Below are positions 5,786 through 5,788 of a stretch of DNA of 5,788 nucleotides, piece by piece. Every line of letters starts with the position of its first letter. The stretch's first letter is position 1. Location: the NCBI GenBank assembly GCA_905233865.1, contig CAJOGH010000083.1, forward strand, positions 1 through 5,788, written 5' to 3'. Below the pieces are notes generated by a model. It searched no databases, was not told the origin of the DNA, and saw only the letters and a program-made list of their open reading frames with translations. The DNA is from an uncultured Atopobiaceae bacterium (lineage in GTDB: Bacteria; Actinomycetota; Coriobacteriia; Coriobacteriales; Atopobiaceae). A program made the position numbers and the translations under genes.

Positions 5786-5788
5786 TCA

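Noticed and set aside
5562..5788. Cyclic di-GMP (GEMM) riboswitch near the cyclase
   Set aside because: The loop contains GGTAGC-like words, but the conserved GEMM core (GGGACGCAAAGC-like) is absent.

Overview
The window is a GC-rich bacterial chromosomal segment with G or C at most third codon positions, tightly packed genes, and ATG or GTG starts behind purine-rich ribosome binding sites. The gene content (a DUF815 ATPase, an ACT-type threonine ammonia-lyase, a PF06541 membrane protein and a seven-helix GGDEF protein) and the codon style best fit a gut or oral actinobacterium of the class Coriobacteriia (Olsenella/Collinsella/Atopobium-like). This placement rests on remembered family distribution, not on a marker gene.

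Layout, left to right: the C-terminal part of a DUF815 AAA-type ATPase (+, cut by the window start); a 65-base gap dominated by a perfect 22-bp palindrome; ilvA (+), split between two reading frames by what looks like a 16-base deletion; a bidirectional terminator; a convergent 520-residue membrane protein of the PF06541 (CmpB-like) family (-); a 192-base divergent promoter region; then a two-gene (+) operon of a secreted lipoprotein and a membrane diguanylate cyclase. The last 227 bases hold no convincing protein gene. They do hold a possible 8-codon leader ORF between inverted repeats, a second perfect palindrome built from the same 10-base half-site as the first, a likely Rho-independent terminator, and a 13-bp GC-rich hairpin at the window edge.

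The genes do not form one pathway. IlvA would deaminate threonine to 2-oxobutyrate for isoleucine synthesis or threonine catabolism, but this copy is probably inactive unless the lesion is a sequencing error. The diguanylate cyclase has all its visible catalytic residues and lacks the usual product-inhibition site. Its 9-base spacing from the lipoprotein suggests co-expression and perhaps a sensor partnership at the membrane.

The points most worth a second look are the ilvA lesion, with its ATGA overlap between the two broken halves; the shared half-site CGACAAGAGC, arranged as inside-out palindromes at both ends of the window; and the structured non-coding tail. I do not see a clear, wholly new system such as a defence island, CRISPR array or mobile element.
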